64,000 nt of DNA from Bradyrhizobium lablabi (GCF_018131005.1 NZ_JAFCJK010000008.1:186001-250000), one strand, 5' to 3'; positions 52,772 through 62,536 are shown, numbered from the stretch's first letter. Notes: a model not told the origin generated them from the letters alone. Numbers and translations are program-made.

Positions 52772-53143
52772 CTCAGCGATAATCGCGCCCGCTTCCTTGA
52801 CGGCGTGATTGGCCGCCGGCACGCCGCAATAGATCGCCTGTTGCAGCAGGATTTCCTTGATGTCTTCCGGCGTGAAGCCGCCTTCGGCCAGCGCTGCGCG
52901 CACATGCAGGCGGAATTCATCCCACTGGCCGAGCGCGACCATCGTGCCGATGACAAGCACGCGCCGCGTGCGATGATCGAAATGCGGCCGCGTCCAGATG
53001 TCGCCCCACGCATAGCGCGTGATCAGGTCCTGGAAGTCGGTGTTGAACGCGTTGCGGTTCTTGATCGACTTGTCGACCCATTCATCGCCCAGCACCTTGC
53101 GGCGCTGAACCATTCCGTCGTCGCGGCGCTGATTGTCATCCAT
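52751..53143 (-). CDS. pcaC: 4-carboxymuconolactone decarboxylase
   Basis: Converts 4-carboxymuconolactone to 3-oxoadipate enol-lactone in the protocatechuate branch of the beta-ketoadipate pathway. 130 aa from ATG 53143 (AGAGGA site). CMD/AhpD-like helical domain: GDEWVDKSIKNRNAFNTDF, GDIWTRPHFDHRTRRVLVIG, ALGQWDEFRLHVRAAL and EILLQQAIYCGVPAANHA. The frame is open far upstream, but that is antisense-like sequence of pcaD in another frame. It follows pcaD with a repeat between them. Confidence 0.94.
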   Translation of the reverse strand: MDDNQRRDDGMVQRRKVLGDEWVDKSIKNRNAFNTDFQDLITRYAWGDIWTRPHFDHRTRRVLVIGTMVALGQWDEFRLHVRAALAEGGFTPEDIKEILLQQAIYCGVPAANHAVKEAGAIIAELGLLQR

Positions 53144-53158
53144 TTGATGTTTCCTCTT

Positions 53159-53190
53159 GTCATTGCGAGGAGCGAGCGACGAAGCAATCC
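53159..53190. repeat. Dispersed intergenic repeat between pcaD and pcaC
   Basis: GTCATTGCGAGGAGCGAGCG followed by ACGAAGCAATCC. As far as I recall, close variants of this partial palindrome (ATTGC...GCAAT ends) are scattered in Bradyrhizobium and other alphaproteobacterial intergenic regions. It lies within the presumed pcaBDC transcript. Confidence 0.6.
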
Positions 53191-53205
53191 AAACCTTCGC
53201 TCGCG

Positions 53206-53988
53206 CTAGCGTTGCGTCAGGAAGCCGACCACGGCCTCGGTGAAGGCATGCGACTGCTCGACATTGGAGATGTGCGCCGCATCGAGCAGCGTCATGCTCG
53301 CACCGGGAATGCCGCTGCGGATCAGTTCCGCCGCCGATACCGGCGTTGCCATGTCCTGTCGCCCGGCGATCACCAGCGTCGGGCTCTTGATTCTGGGCAG
53401 CAGCGCGCGCTGGTCGAGCGTTGATAGCGCCTCGCAGCAGGCGATGTAGCCTCGAACCGGCGAGGCCAGCAGCATTGTCTTCATGTTGGCGGTGAGGTGC
53501 GGCTCGCGCTCCCGGAAATCCGCGGTCAGCCAGCCAGACAGGACCACGTCCGCGACCGCGGCCATGCCGCCGTCCTTGACCGCCTGGATGCGCTCGAGCC
53601 AGCGCGCCGGATCGGGATAATAGCAGGAGGTGTTGGCGAGGATCAGCTTGCCGAACCGCTCGGGTGCGTTGGCACCGAGCCATTGCCCGACCATGCCTCC
53701 CATCGAGAGACCGCACCAGTGCACTTTCTCAATGTTGAGGTCGTCGAGGATCGCCAGCACGTCGCGGCCGAACCGCTTCATCGAGTAGGGACCGGGCGGC
53801 ACGCCCGACTTGCCGTGGCCGCGGCGGTCGTAGCGGATGACGCGAAATAGCTGCGTCAGCGCCCGCATCTGCGGCTCCCACATCTGCAAGGTGCAGCCGA
53901 GCGAATTCGACAGCATCAGCGTCGGAGCGCCGTCGCGGCCCTCCACCGAGACGTTGAGCAGGCACCCGTCGGCGTCGATCATTGGCAT
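53206..53988 (-). CDS. pcaD: 3-oxoadipate enol-lactonase
   Basis: Alpha/beta hydrolase hydrolysing 3-oxoadipate enol-lactone to 3-oxoadipate. 260 aa from ATG 53988 (GAGGAGCG site). Oxyanion region LMLSNSLGCTLQMW, RYDRRGHGKSGVPPGPYSM, nucleophile HWCGLSMGGMVGQWLG, VIAGRQDMATPV and the catalytic His in LLDAAHISNVEQ. Part of a pcaB-pcaD-pcaC order on the minus strand. An in-frame extension to 54039 is unlikely. Confidence 0.93.
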   Translation of the reverse strand: MPMIDADGCLLNVSVEGRDGAPTLMLSNSLGCTLQMWEPQMRALTQLFRVIRYDRRGHGKSGVPPGPYSMKRFGRDVLAILDDLNIEKVHWCGLSMGGMVGQWLGANAPERFGKLILANTSCYYPDPARWLERIQAVKDGGMAAVADVVLSGWLTADFREREPHLTANMKTMLLASPVRGYIACCEALSTLDQRALLPRIKSPTLVIAGRQDMATPVSAAELIRSGIPGASMTLLDAAHISNVEQSHAFTEAVVGFLTQR

Positions 53989-54041
53989 CTTGCGCTCCTC
54001 GTCATGCGCGGCCGAAAGCGCGAAGCGCGTCTTCCGCATCT

Positions 54042-54098
54042 GACCCGCGCATCCATCTATCGAAGAGGATGGATTGCCGGGTCAAGCCCGGCGATGAC
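54042..54098. repeat. Palindromic intergenic repeat between pcaB and pcaD
   Basis: Contains GCATCCATC...GATGGATTGC arms and GCCGGG-TCAAG-CCCGGC (54076-54092). This form (GGATTGCCGGGTCAAGCCCG then GCGATGAC) is a REP-like element as far as I recall from Bradyrhizobium genomes. It lies within the pca operon 7 nt from the pcaB stop and could form a strong mRNA hairpin. Confidence 0.6.
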
Positions 54099-54105
54099 AT
54101 CTACG

Positions 54106-55461
54106 CTACTTTTCGTTCAGCGAAGCGAGCAGGCGGTCGATCAGGACTTGCGAGGCGCCCTGATAGGTCATTGGGTCGAACAAGGCCGCAATTCTGTCCG
54201 CGCCAAGCCGGGAGGCGATCATTGGATCTGCCGACAGCACGTCGCGCAAATGCTTCTTCTCCGCGACGGCTTTCTTGCTCGCTGCCTCGATCAGATGATG
54301 CGCCTCGCTCTTGCCGATCGTCTCGGCGAGCGTCATCGCCACTCTTTCCGCCATGATCAGCCCACCGGTGGCCTCGAGATTGGCGCGCATGCGGGCCTTA
54401 TCGACTTCGAGCCCTTCGGCCAAATCGACGATGGCGGCGAGTGCACCCGAAGTGACCAGCATCAGGGTCGGCAGCGTCGGCCATTCCGCGTGCCAGGGGC
54501 CGGCGCTGCGCTCATGATCGTGCACCTGCGCAGCCAGAATCGTGGCGGTGAGGTTGGGCGCCATGGTCGCAGCCGCGAGTGCGCCGGCAGCGGCAACCGG
54601 ATTGCGCTTGTGCGGCATGGTGGATGAGCCGCCGCGGCCTTCGCCCGCGGGTTCGAAGGCTTCCCCGACGTCGGTCTGCATCATCAGCGAGACATCGCGC
54701 GCGATCTTGCCGCAGGTGCCAGCGACGATGGCGAACACCGAAGCCGCCTCCGCAATGCGGTCGCGGTGGCTGTGCCAGGGTGCGTCGGGCAGCGGCAAAT
54801 TCAGGTCGCGCGCGAGCTGCTCGGAGACTGTCAACCCTTTGTCGCCGAGCGCGGCAAGCGTCCCGACCGCGCCGCCGAATTGCAGCGCCAGCGTCTCGCT
54901 CCGCAGGCGCCGCAGGCGCTTGCGGGAGCGGTGCAGGGCCGCCGCATATTCGGCGAGCTTCAAGCCGAACGGCATCGGCAGCGCGTGCTGCAGCCAGGTG
55001 CGCCCTACGGCCGCGGTGTCGCGATGCTGCCGCGCCAGCCCGGCAAAGCCGGCGACGGCGCGATCGATGTCGGCGAGCAATGCATCAATGCCGGCGCGAA
55101 GGGTGAGCATCGTCGCTGTGTCGATGACGTCCTGGCTGGTCGCGCCCCAATGCACATAACGCGCGGCCTCGCTGTCCGCCTTCGCGACGTTGGCGGTCAG
55201 CGCCTTGACGAGGGGCATCGCGAGATTGCCGGCGCGCGTCGCGGCCTCCGCCAGCGCGATCCGGTCGATCGATTCGGCCTTGCAGGCGGCCTCGATCGGC
55301 TGTGCTGCCTTCGCCGGGATCACGCCGCAGGCAGCCTCCGCGCGGGCCAGCGCGGCCTCGAATTCCAGCATGTTTTGCAGATAGGCGGCATCGTCGCACA
55401 CCGCGCGCATCGCGGAGCTCGACAGCATCGGCGCAAGCAGGGGAGAAAGAGCCGTACTCAT
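54106..55461 (-). CDS. pcaB: 3-carboxy-cis,cis-muconate cycloisomerase
   Basis: Fumarase-superfamily lactonising enzyme of protocatechuate catabolism. 451 aa from ATG 55461 (ATGs at 55473 and 55479 are alternatives; no strong ribosome site for any). Visible are YVHWGATSQDVIDTATMLTL, GRTWLQHALPMPFGLKLAEY, the signature GGSSTMPHKRNPVAAAGA and ALAAIVDLAEGLEVD. First of three pca genes; the ring-cleavage dioxygenase genes pcaGH are not in the window. Confidence 0.93.
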   Translation of the reverse strand: MSTALSPLLAPMLSSSAMRAVCDDAAYLQNMLEFEAALARAEAACGVIPAKAAQPIEAACKAESIDRIALAEAATRAGNLAMPLVKALTANVAKADSEAARYVHWGATSQDVIDTATMLTLRAGIDALLADIDRAVAGFAGLARQHRDTAAVGRTWLQHALPMPFGLKLAEYAAALHRSRKRLRRLRSETLALQFGGAVGTLAALGDKGLTVSEQLARDLNLPLPDAPWHSHRDRIAEAASVFAIVAGTCGKIARDVSLMMQTDVGEAFEPAGEGRGGSSTMPHKRNPVAAAGALAAATMAPNLTATILAAQVHDHERSAGPWHAEWPTLPTLMLVTSGALAAIVDLAEGLEVDKARMRANLEATGGLIMAERVAMTLAETIGKSEAHHLIEAASKKAVAEKKHLRDVLSADPMIASRLGADRIAALFDPMTYQGASQVLIDRLLASLNEK

Positions 55462-55664
55462 GTCGCGCGACATAACCATTCTGCAAGCGCCCTGCCAATG
55501 CCTGCCGACCGGTTTTTCAACCGCCGCACGGATTGTGCGGTGTTGTGAACGGGGGCGGTCTTGCTGCGCTGCGAATATGCATCGCTCATCCCTCCCGGCG
55601 ACCCTTTCCTTTGCGCGCGGGCTGCTTTACTGGGGAAGGTTACAGCGATCGGGAGGCATCTCAC

Positions 55665-56132
55665 ATGGCCATGACGATGAACGGCGAAGTCCAGCTCGCG
55701 GCGCCGCGCCAGGACGTGTGGGATAAGCTCAACAATCCCGAGGTGCTGAAGGCGTGTATTCCCGGCTGCGAGGAGCTGGAAAAGACCGACGAATATGGCT
55801 TCCGGGCCGTCGCCAAGATGAAGGTCGGGCCGGTCTCCGCACGTTTCAAGGGCAAGGTCACGCTGAGCGATCTCGATCCGCCGAACGGCTACAAGATCTC
55901 GGGCGAGGGCGAGGGCGGCGTGGCCGGCTTCGCCAAGGGCGGCGCCACCGTCGCGCTCGCCGACAAGGATGGCGGCACGCTGTTGAGCTACAATGTCGAG
56001 GCCCAGATCGGCGGCAAGCTCGCCCAGCTCGGCCAGCGCCTGATCAACGGCACCGCCAAGAAACTTGCCGATGAATTCTTCGCGAATTTCGCCAAGGCGG
56101 TGCAGGGACAGCCCGACCAACAGCCGGGTTAG
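55665..56132 (+). CDS. coxG: CoxG-like SRPBCC protein (CO dehydrogenase subunit G family)
   Basis: 155 residues from ATG 55665 (GGGAGG site). SRPBCC/CoxG fold: MNGEVQLAAPRQDVWDKLNN, VLKACIPGCEELEK, VGPVSARFKGKVTLSDLDPP and GGTLLSYNVEAQIGGKLAQLG. In Oligotropha, CoxG recruits the CO dehydrogenase to the membrane. The Pro-rich tail is short here. First gene of the cox-type cluster, divergent from pcaB by 203 nt that should hold both promoters. Confidence 0.9.
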   Translation: MAMTMNGEVQLAAPRQDVWDKLNNPEVLKACIPGCEELEKTDEYGFRAVAKMKVGPVSARFKGKVTLSDLDPPNGYKISGEGEGGVAGFAKGGATVALADKDGGTLLSYNVEAQIGGKLAQLGQRLINGTAKKLADEFFANFAKAVQGQPDQQPG

Positions 56133-56263
56133 TCATGTCTGGCCATGCCTGGACGAGTGGCTCGGAAGGTTGCTCATTGCTGGGCCGGCTCATATTATGT
56201 CGTCGATGATGGTTTTAAACGCCTGTTCTGCCGATATGCGGTGGCGCAGATAAGAGAGTGCTG

Positions 56264-56749
56264 ATGGCCAAGATTTCAATGATCGTGAACGGCAACCCCG
56301 TGAACGCCAACGTCGATCCCCGTACCCTTCTGGTCCAATTTTTGCGCGAAAACCTGCGGCTGACCGGTACGCATGTCGGCTGCGACACGTCGCAGTGCGG
56401 CGCTTGCGTCGTGCACCTGGATGGCAAGGCGGTGAAATCCTGCACCACGCTCGCGGTGATGGCCGATGGACACGAGGTCAAGACCATCGAAGGGCTGGCC
56501 GCCGACGGCGCGCCGCTGCATCCAATGCAGGAGGCGTTCCGCGAGCATCACGGCCTGCAGTGCGGCTTCTGCACCCCCGGCATGATCATGACCGCTGTCG
56601 ACATGGTCCATCGCAAGGGCCACGATCTCTCCGACGAGGTCATCCGCGAAGAGCTCGAAGGCAATCTGTGCCGTTGCACAGGCTACCAGAACATCGTCGC
56701 TTCGATCGCCGCCGGCGCCAAGGCGATGGCGAAGTCGGACCTCGCGTAA
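56264..56749 (+). CDS. coxS: Molybdenum hydroxylase small subunit, two [2Fe-2S] clusters (CoxS type)
   Basis: 161 residues. N-terminal plant-ferredoxin cluster with GCDTSQCGACVVHLDGK and a later Cys in SCTTLA; C-terminal cluster with CGFCTPGMIM and NLCRCTGYQNIV. It transfers electrons between Mo and FAD centres. ATG 56264 is chosen over GTG 56258. Followed 37 nt later by the FAD subunit; the catalytic large subunit that often lies between or beside them is absent. Confidence 0.93.
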   Translation: MAKISMIVNGNPVNANVDPRTLLVQFLRENLRLTGTHVGCDTSQCGACVVHLDGKAVKSCTTLAVMADGHEVKTIEGLAADGAPLHPMQEAFREHHGLQCGFCTPGMIMTAVDMVHRKGHDLSDEVIREELEGNLCRCTGYQNIVASIAAGAKAMAKSDLA

Positions 56750-56786
56750 TCCGCATTCATCGCGACCAGCGATCGGGACATTTCCA

Positions 56787-57593
56787 ATGTACGAATTCAA
56801 ATACCATCGTCCGGCGACCGTGCGGCAGGCTGCCAACCTTCTGGTAAAGAACGAGGATGCCAAGCTGATCGCCGGCGGTCACACGCTCGTGCCCGTCATG
56901 AAGCAGCGGCTGGCGAGCCCGCCGCATCTGGTCGACCTCTCCCACGTCGAAGGTCTCGACACGATCGAGATGAAGGGCCGTTCGCTCGTGATCGGCGCCA
57001 CCGCGCGGCATGCCGATGTCGCAAGTTCGGCGATCGTCGGCGAGGCGATCCCAGCGCTCGCTGAACTGGCCGGTCTGATCGGCGACCCCGCCGTCCGCCA
57101 TCGCGGCACGATCGGCGGCTCGCTCGCCAACAACGACCCGACTGCGGACTACCCGGCCGCGGTGCTGGCGCTCGGTGCGACCATCGTCACCAACAAGCGA
57201 CGGCTGAAGGCCGAGGAATATTTCCAGGGCTTGTTCTCGACCGCGCTGGAAGTGGACGAGATCATTACCAAGGTGATGTTCCCGCTGCCGAAGAAGGCGG
57301 CCTATGTGAAATTCCGCAACCAGGCCTCGCGTTACGCGTTGGTAGGTGTGTTCGTGGCCAGGCGTCCGTCCGACGTGCGCGTCGCGGTGACGGGCGCAGG
57401 TTCGGATGGCGTGTTCCGTGTCGCGGCGTTCGAGGAGGCGCTGAAGAAGCGTTTCTCGCACAAGGTGCTCGAGGGCATGAGCGTACCGGCCGAAGGCCTC
57501 AACAGCGACCTGCACGGCAGCGCCGAGTACCGCGCGCATCTGATCGGCGTCCTGGCGCGCAGGGCGGTGGAAGCCGCGGCCGCCAAGGGCTAA
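56787..57593 (+). CDS. coxM: Molybdenum hydroxylase FAD-binding medium subunit (CoxM type)
   Basis: 268 residues with the two FAD motifs of the family: LIAGGHTLVPVMKQRL and GTIGGSLANNDPTADYPAA, plus HADVASSAIV and AAYVKFRNQASRYALVGVF. It passes electrons from the FeS subunit to quinone or another acceptor. Start ATG 56787. A normal-length, intact gene. Could equally serve a nicotinate/xanthine/aldehyde-type hydroxylase, because the substrate is set by the missing large subunit. Confidence 0.92.
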   Translation: MYEFKYHRPATVRQAANLLVKNEDAKLIAGGHTLVPVMKQRLASPPHLVDLSHVEGLDTIEMKGRSLVIGATARHADVASSAIVGEAIPALAELAGLIGDPAVRHRGTIGGSLANNDPTADYPAAVLALGATIVTNKRRLKAEEYFQGLFSTALEVDEIITKVMFPLPKKAAYVKFRNQASRYALVGVFVARRPSDVRVAVTGAGSDGVFRVAAFEEALKKRFSHKVLEGMSVPAEGLNSDLHGSAEYRAHLIGVLARRAVEAAAAKG

Positions 57594-57655
57594 ATTCCGA
57601 GTCGTAAGCTGCAAAGCGTGATTTTGCCAAAACCTGCTCGAAGACTGGCGGTCCC

Positions 57656-58564
<909 letters not shown>

Positions 58565-58592
58565 CGGCGTCCGCCGCAAACCGAGTGGTTCG

Positions 58593-59795
58593 ATGGCGAT
58601 CAATCATCTTGCGCCTCCGACCGGCCACATGGCCGACAACGTCATCGGCTTTGCCCGCGCGCTGCGGGCGGCCGGGCTCCCGGTCGGCCCGGGCTCGGTG
58701 ATCGACGCGCTCAATGCGCTGCAACTGATCGAGGTCGGCAATCGCGGTGATTTCTACACCACGCTCGAATCGATCTTCGTCAAGCGCCACGAACATGCGC
58801 TGATCTTCCGCCAGGCCTTCGAGCTGTTCTTCCGCGCCGCAGAGGAATGGAAGAGCATGCTGGATTCGGTGCCGCTGCCGGATCATGCGAGGAAGAAGCC
58901 GCCACCGGCCTCGCGCCGCGTCCAGGAGGCAATGTCGCAGCCCGCCATGCAGGAGGAGCGGCCGCAGGCCCAGGAGCAGGAGCTCAAGCTCTCGGTCTCC
59001 GACAAGGAAATCCTGCAGAGGAAGGACTTCGCGCAGATGACGGCGGCTGAAATCGCCGAGGTCACCCGCGAGATCGCCCTCATGAAGCTGCCGCAGGCCG
59101 AGTTGCAAACCCGCCGCTACCAGCCCGACCCGCGAGGCTTGAGGCTCGACATGCGCCGCACAGTGCGCAACTCCTTGCGCACCGGCGGCGAGATCATCGA
59201 TATCCGCAAGCTCGGCCGTATCGAAAGGCCCGCGCCGATCGTGGCGCTGCTCGATATCTCCGGCTCGATGAGCGAATACACCCGCCTGTTCCTGCACTTT
59301 CTCCACGCCATCACCGATGCCCGCAAGCGCGTCTCGGTGTTCCTGTTCGGTACCCGCCTGACCAATGTGACGCGCGCACTGCGGCAGCGCGATCCGGACG
59401 AGGCGCTGGCGCATTGCTCGTCCTCGGTCGAGGACTGGGCTGGCGGTACAAGGATCGCCACCTCCCTGCATACCTTCAACCAGCTTTGGGCACGCCGCGT
59501 GCTGGGGCAGGGGGCGATCGTGCTTCTGATCTCCGACGGGCTCGAGCGCGAGGCCGATGCAAAACTCGCCTTCGAGATGGATCGGCTGCACCGCTCCTGC
59601 CGCCGCCTGATCTGGCTCAATCCGCTGCTGCGCTACAGCGGTTTCGAGGCCAAGGCGCAGGGCATCAAAATGATGCTGCCGCACGTTGACGAATTTCGCC
59701 CGGTGCATAATTTGACGTCAATCAAGGGGTTGATCGAGGCGCTGTCGTCCCCGCCGCCGGCACACCACCGCAGCCTGATCCGCTCTGTAGCTTAA
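58593..59795 (+). CDS. coxE: VWA-domain protein (CoxE type)
   Basis: 400 residues. N-terminal helical part (HMADNVIGFARALRAAGLPV), a charged Pro/Glu/Gln linker (about 100-140), then a von Willebrand A domain with the MIDAS motif DISGSMSEYT, FGTRLTNVT, TRIATSLHTF and LLISDGLERE. Partner of the MoxR ATPase; together they resemble chaperone pairs inserting metal cofactors. The start ATG 58593 is clear. Confidence 0.92.
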   Translation: MAINHLAPPTGHMADNVIGFARALRAAGLPVGPGSVIDALNALQLIEVGNRGDFYTTLESIFVKRHEHALIFRQAFELFFRAAEEWKSMLDSVPLPDHARKKPPPASRRVQEAMSQPAMQEERPQAQEQELKLSVSDKEILQRKDFAQMTAAEIAEVTREIALMKLPQAELQTRRYQPDPRGLRLDMRRTVRNSLRTGGEIIDIRKLGRIERPAPIVALLDISGSMSEYTRLFLHFLHAITDARKRVSVFLFGTRLTNVTRALRQRDPDEALAHCSSSVEDWAGGTRIATSLHTFNQLWARRVLGQGAIVLLISDGLEREADAKLAFEMDRLHRSCRRLIWLNPLLRYSGFEAKAQGIKMMLPHVDEFRPVHNLTSIKGLIEALSSPPPAHHRSLIRSVA

Positions 59796-59824
59796 GCATG
59801 ATCCGAAAAAGGTAGGAGGCCAAC

Positions 59825-60148
59825 ATGCTGAACCGCGACGAAGACATTCTTCAGGCGGCCGAGACCTGGCAGAAGCAGGGCCATGGAGTCGCGCTCGCCA
59901 CCGTGGTCGAGACCTGGGGCTCGGCTCCGCGGCCGGCCGGCTCGAGCCTCGTGATCAACGACGACGGCACGTTTCTGGGTTCGGTCTCGGGCGGCTGCGT
60001 CGAGGGCGCCGTCGTCACCGAGGCGCTCGACGTGATCGCCAATGGCCACCCCAAAATGCTGGAATTCGGCGTCGCCGACGAGACCGCATGGAACGTCGGT
60101 CTCTCCTGCGGCGGCACCATCCGCGTCTTCGTCGAGAAGGTCGGCTAG
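59825..60148 (+). CDS. XdhC-family protein, N-terminal half only
   Basis: 107 residues: AETWQKQGHGVALATVVETW, GSAPRPAGSSLVINDDGTF, SVSGGCVEGAVVTEALDV and SCGGTIRVFVEKVG. This is the XdhC/CoxI domain that binds molybdenum cofactor and hands it to the hydroxylase. In most bacteria it is fused to a Rossmann domain; here that domain is the next gene, 2 nt away. The split has clean stop/start codons and is therefore natural rather than a frameshift. Confidence 0.88.
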   Translation: MLNRDEDILQAAETWQKQGHGVALATVVETWGSAPRPAGSSLVINDDGTFLGSVSGGCVEGAVVTEALDVIANGHPKMLEFGVADETAWNVGLSCGGTIRVFVEKVG

Positions 60149-60150
60149 CC

Positions 60151-60852
60151 GTGAAGCTTGAAACCCTGAGAGAGCTGAACGCCGAGCGCGCCGCGCGCCG
60201 CCCGGTGATCATCGTCACCGACACCTCCAACGGCGAGCAGCGGCTGGTGAAGGCCAAGGACATCCCGTCCGATCCGTTGCGCGCCGAGATCGCAACGCAA
60301 TTGCGGATGGGCAAGAGCGCGAACGTCGAGGTCGGCGGCAAGAAATTGTTTCTCAACGTCTACGCGCCGACCGCCAAGCTCGTGATCATCGGCGCGGTCC
60401 ATATCAGCCAGGCTCTGGCGCCGATCGCGCGCGCGCTCGACTACGATGTGACAGTGGTGGATCCGCGCACGGCCTTTGCGAGCCCGGAGCGCTTTCCCGA
60501 CGTGCCGCTGATTGCGGAATGGCCCGACGTGGCGTTGCCGCCGCTCAACGTCGATCACTACACTGCGTTCGTCGCGGTCACCCACGACCCCAAGATCGAC
60601 GATCCGGCGCTGCTGCATGCCTTCGAGCGCGACTGCTTCTATGTCGGCGCGCTCGGCTCACGGAAGACGCATGCCAAACGCGCCGATCGGCTGCGGGCGC
60701 TGGGCGCCAAGGAAGTCGATATTGCGCGCATTCACGCGCCGATTGGTCTGCCGATCGGCGCAGTGTCACCGTCGGAGATCGCCGTTGCGATCATGGCCGA
60801 GATCACGGCTCAACTGCGCTTGCCCCCCAAAGAGAAAGAACAAGCGGCATGA
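60151..60852 (+). CDS. XdhC-family protein, C-terminal Rossmann half
   Basis: 233 residues from GTG 60151, 2 nt after the stop of the N-terminal half. After an N-terminal segment (VIIVTDTSNGEQRLVKAKDI) comes a Rossmann domain with LVIIGAVHISQALAPIARAL, VTVVDPRTAFASPERF, AFVAVTHDPKIDDPAL, FYVGALGSRKTHAKRADRL and HAPIGLPIGAVSPSEIA. Its TGA overlaps the start of the next gene (ATGA). It probably forms the complete XdhC unit with the preceding protein. Confidence 0.9.
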   Translation: MKLETLRELNAERAARRPVIIVTDTSNGEQRLVKAKDIPSDPLRAEIATQLRMGKSANVEVGGKKLFLNVYAPTAKLVIIGAVHISQALAPIARALDYDVTVVDPRTAFASPERFPDVPLIAEWPDVALPPLNVDHYTAFVAVTHDPKIDDPALLHAFERDCFYVGALGSRKTHAKRADRLRALGAKEVDIARIHAPIGLPIGAVSPSEIAVAIMAEITAQLRLPPKEKEQAA

Positions 60853-62453
60853 AGTTCGGTCCCGCCAGTCTGGCCGACGCGATTGGCGGCGTCACCGTAC
60901 ATACGCTCCGCCGGGGTTCGCTGGTGCTCAAGAAGGGCACCACGATCGGCCCCAGCGAGGTCGATGCTTTGACCAGTGCGGGGGTCAAGGAAATCGTCGT
61001 TGTGCGGCTGGAGGAGGGTGACGTCTCCGAGGACGTCGCGGCCGCCAGCATCGCGCAAGCCGTCGCCGGCGACGGTGTCAATGTCGAGCGCGCCTTTACC
61101 GGCCGCGCCAATCTGTTCGCCGCGCGCCCCGGGGTGTTGGTGGTCGATCGCGCCGCGGTCGATCGCATCAACGGCGTCGATGAGGCCATCACGTTTGCGA
61201 CGCTCCCGGCGTTCAAGCCGGTGGTCGAGGGCGAGATGATCGCGACCGTCAAGCTGATCCCGTTCGGCGTCGAGGCGAGGCTGCGGGACGCAGCCGTCGC
61301 CGTTGCCGGCACCGATACGCTGCGCATTGCGCCATACATGATCAAGAAGATTGGCGTGGTCTCGACGCTGTTGCCAGGACTGTCGCCGAAGGTGATCGAC
61401 AAGACGCTGCGCGTGACTGCCGAACGGCTGGCGCCGGCAGATGCGGCCATCATCGCCGAGCGCCGTGTGCCGCATGAGGAGAGGGCGCTTGCCGCGGCGA
61501 TCAAGGAACTGCTCGGCCTTGGCGCAGAACTCGTCATCGTGTTCGGGGCGTCCGCGATCGCCGACCGGCGCGACGTGATTCCGGCCGCGATCGAGGGGAT
61601 CGGCGGCGCGATCGAGCATTTCGGCATGCCGGTCGATCCCGGCAATCTGCTTCTGATCGGTAGCGCCGCCGGTGTGCCAGTGCTGGGCGCGCCGGGCTGC
61701 GCGCGCTCGCCGGTGGAGAACGGCTTCGACTGGGTGCTGATGCGTCTGCTCGCCGGCATCGAGGTGACGCGCGCCGATCTCACCGGCATGGGCGTCGGCG
61801 GCCTGTTGATGGAGATCGTGACGCGGCCGCAGCCGCGTGCGGTCCCCGACACTGAAGGCAACCGCAACGTCGCGGCGATCGTGCTCGCCGCCGGGCGCTC
61901 GACCCGGATGGGCGGCCCCAACAAGCTGCTTGCCGAGCTCGACGGCAAGAAGCTGGTGCGGATCGCCGCCGAGCAGGCGCTGGCTTCGAAGGTCTCGGAA
62001 GTGATCGTGGTCACCGGACATCAGGCGGAGCTGGTCGAGCAGGCCCTGACCGGCCTCAAGGTCAAATTCGCGCGCAATCCGGATTTCGCGGGCGGGCTTG
62101 CAAGCTCGGTGAAGGCAGGTATCTCGGCCGTTTCGGACAACGCCGATGGCGCGATCGTTTGCCTCGGCGATATGCCCTTGATCGATGCGCAGTTGATCGA
62201 CCGCCTGATCGACAATTTCGCGCCCGACCGCGGCCATCTGATCGCGGTACCGGTGAACGAGGGCCGGCGCGGCAATCCGGTGCTGTGGTCGCGGCGTTTC
62301 TTCAAGGAACTCATGACGCTCGACGGCGATATCGGCGCACGTCACCTGATCGCGAAGCACGCCGAAGCGGTCGCGGAAGTCCCGGTCGAAGGCGACGGTG
62401 CGTTCCTCGACATCGACACGCCGCAGGGGCTGGAGGCCGCGCGGCGGGGGTAG
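60849..62453 (+). CDS. MoeA-like/MocA-like fusion (molybdopterin-binding plus nucleotidyltransferase)
   Basis: 534 residues. Residues 1 to about 335 resemble MoeA/MogA molybdopterin-binding proteins (GSLVLKKGTTIGPSEVDAL, FGASAIADRRDVIPAAI, MPVDPGNLLLIG, PGCARSPVENGFDWVL). Residues about 345-534 are a MobA/MocA NTP-transferase (AAIVLAAGRSTRMGGPNKLL, VVTGHQAELVEQAL, ASSVKAGISAV, CLGDMPLIDAQLI, RRGNPVLWSRRFF). It probably adds CMP to the cofactor (MCD), the form used by CoxL enzymes. Starts by ATGA overlap with the XdhC gene. Final gene of the cluster. Confidence 0.9.
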   Translation: MKFGPASLADAIGGVTVHTLRRGSLVLKKGTTIGPSEVDALTSAGVKEIVVVRLEEGDVSEDVAAASIAQAVAGDGVNVERAFTGRANLFAARPGVLVVDRAAVDRINGVDEAITFATLPAFKPVVEGEMIATVKLIPFGVEARLRDAAVAVAGTDTLRIAPYMIKKIGVVSTLLPGLSPKVIDKTLRVTAERLAPADAAIIAERRVPHEERALAAAIKELLGLGAELVIVFGASAIADRRDVIPAAIEGIGGAIEHFGMPVDPGNLLLIGSAAGVPVLGAPGCARSPVENGFDWVLMRLLAGIEVTRADLTGMGVGGLLMEIVTRPQPRAVPDTEGNRNVAAIVLAAGRSTRMGGPNKLLAELDGKKLVRIAAEQALASKVSEVIVVTGHQAELVEQALTGLKVKFARNPDFAGGLASSVKAGISAVSDNADGAIVCLGDMPLIDAQLIDRLIDNFAPDRGHLIAVPVNEGRRGNPVLWSRRFFKELMTLDGDIGARHLIAKHAEAVAEVPVEGDGAFLDIDTPQGLEAARRG

Positions 62454-62536
62454 TTCGCAGTTGTCGCCGGCTCCTATTCACCAACTGGAAACGTCCCCCG
62501 GATAGATTCGCCGCCCTGCTCTGGGGGATTTCCGTC

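Noticed and set aside
60810..62360. Minus-strand frame of about 516 codons across the MoeA/MocA fusion
   Set aside because: Composition typical of an antisense frame in GC-rich DNA; no start signal.
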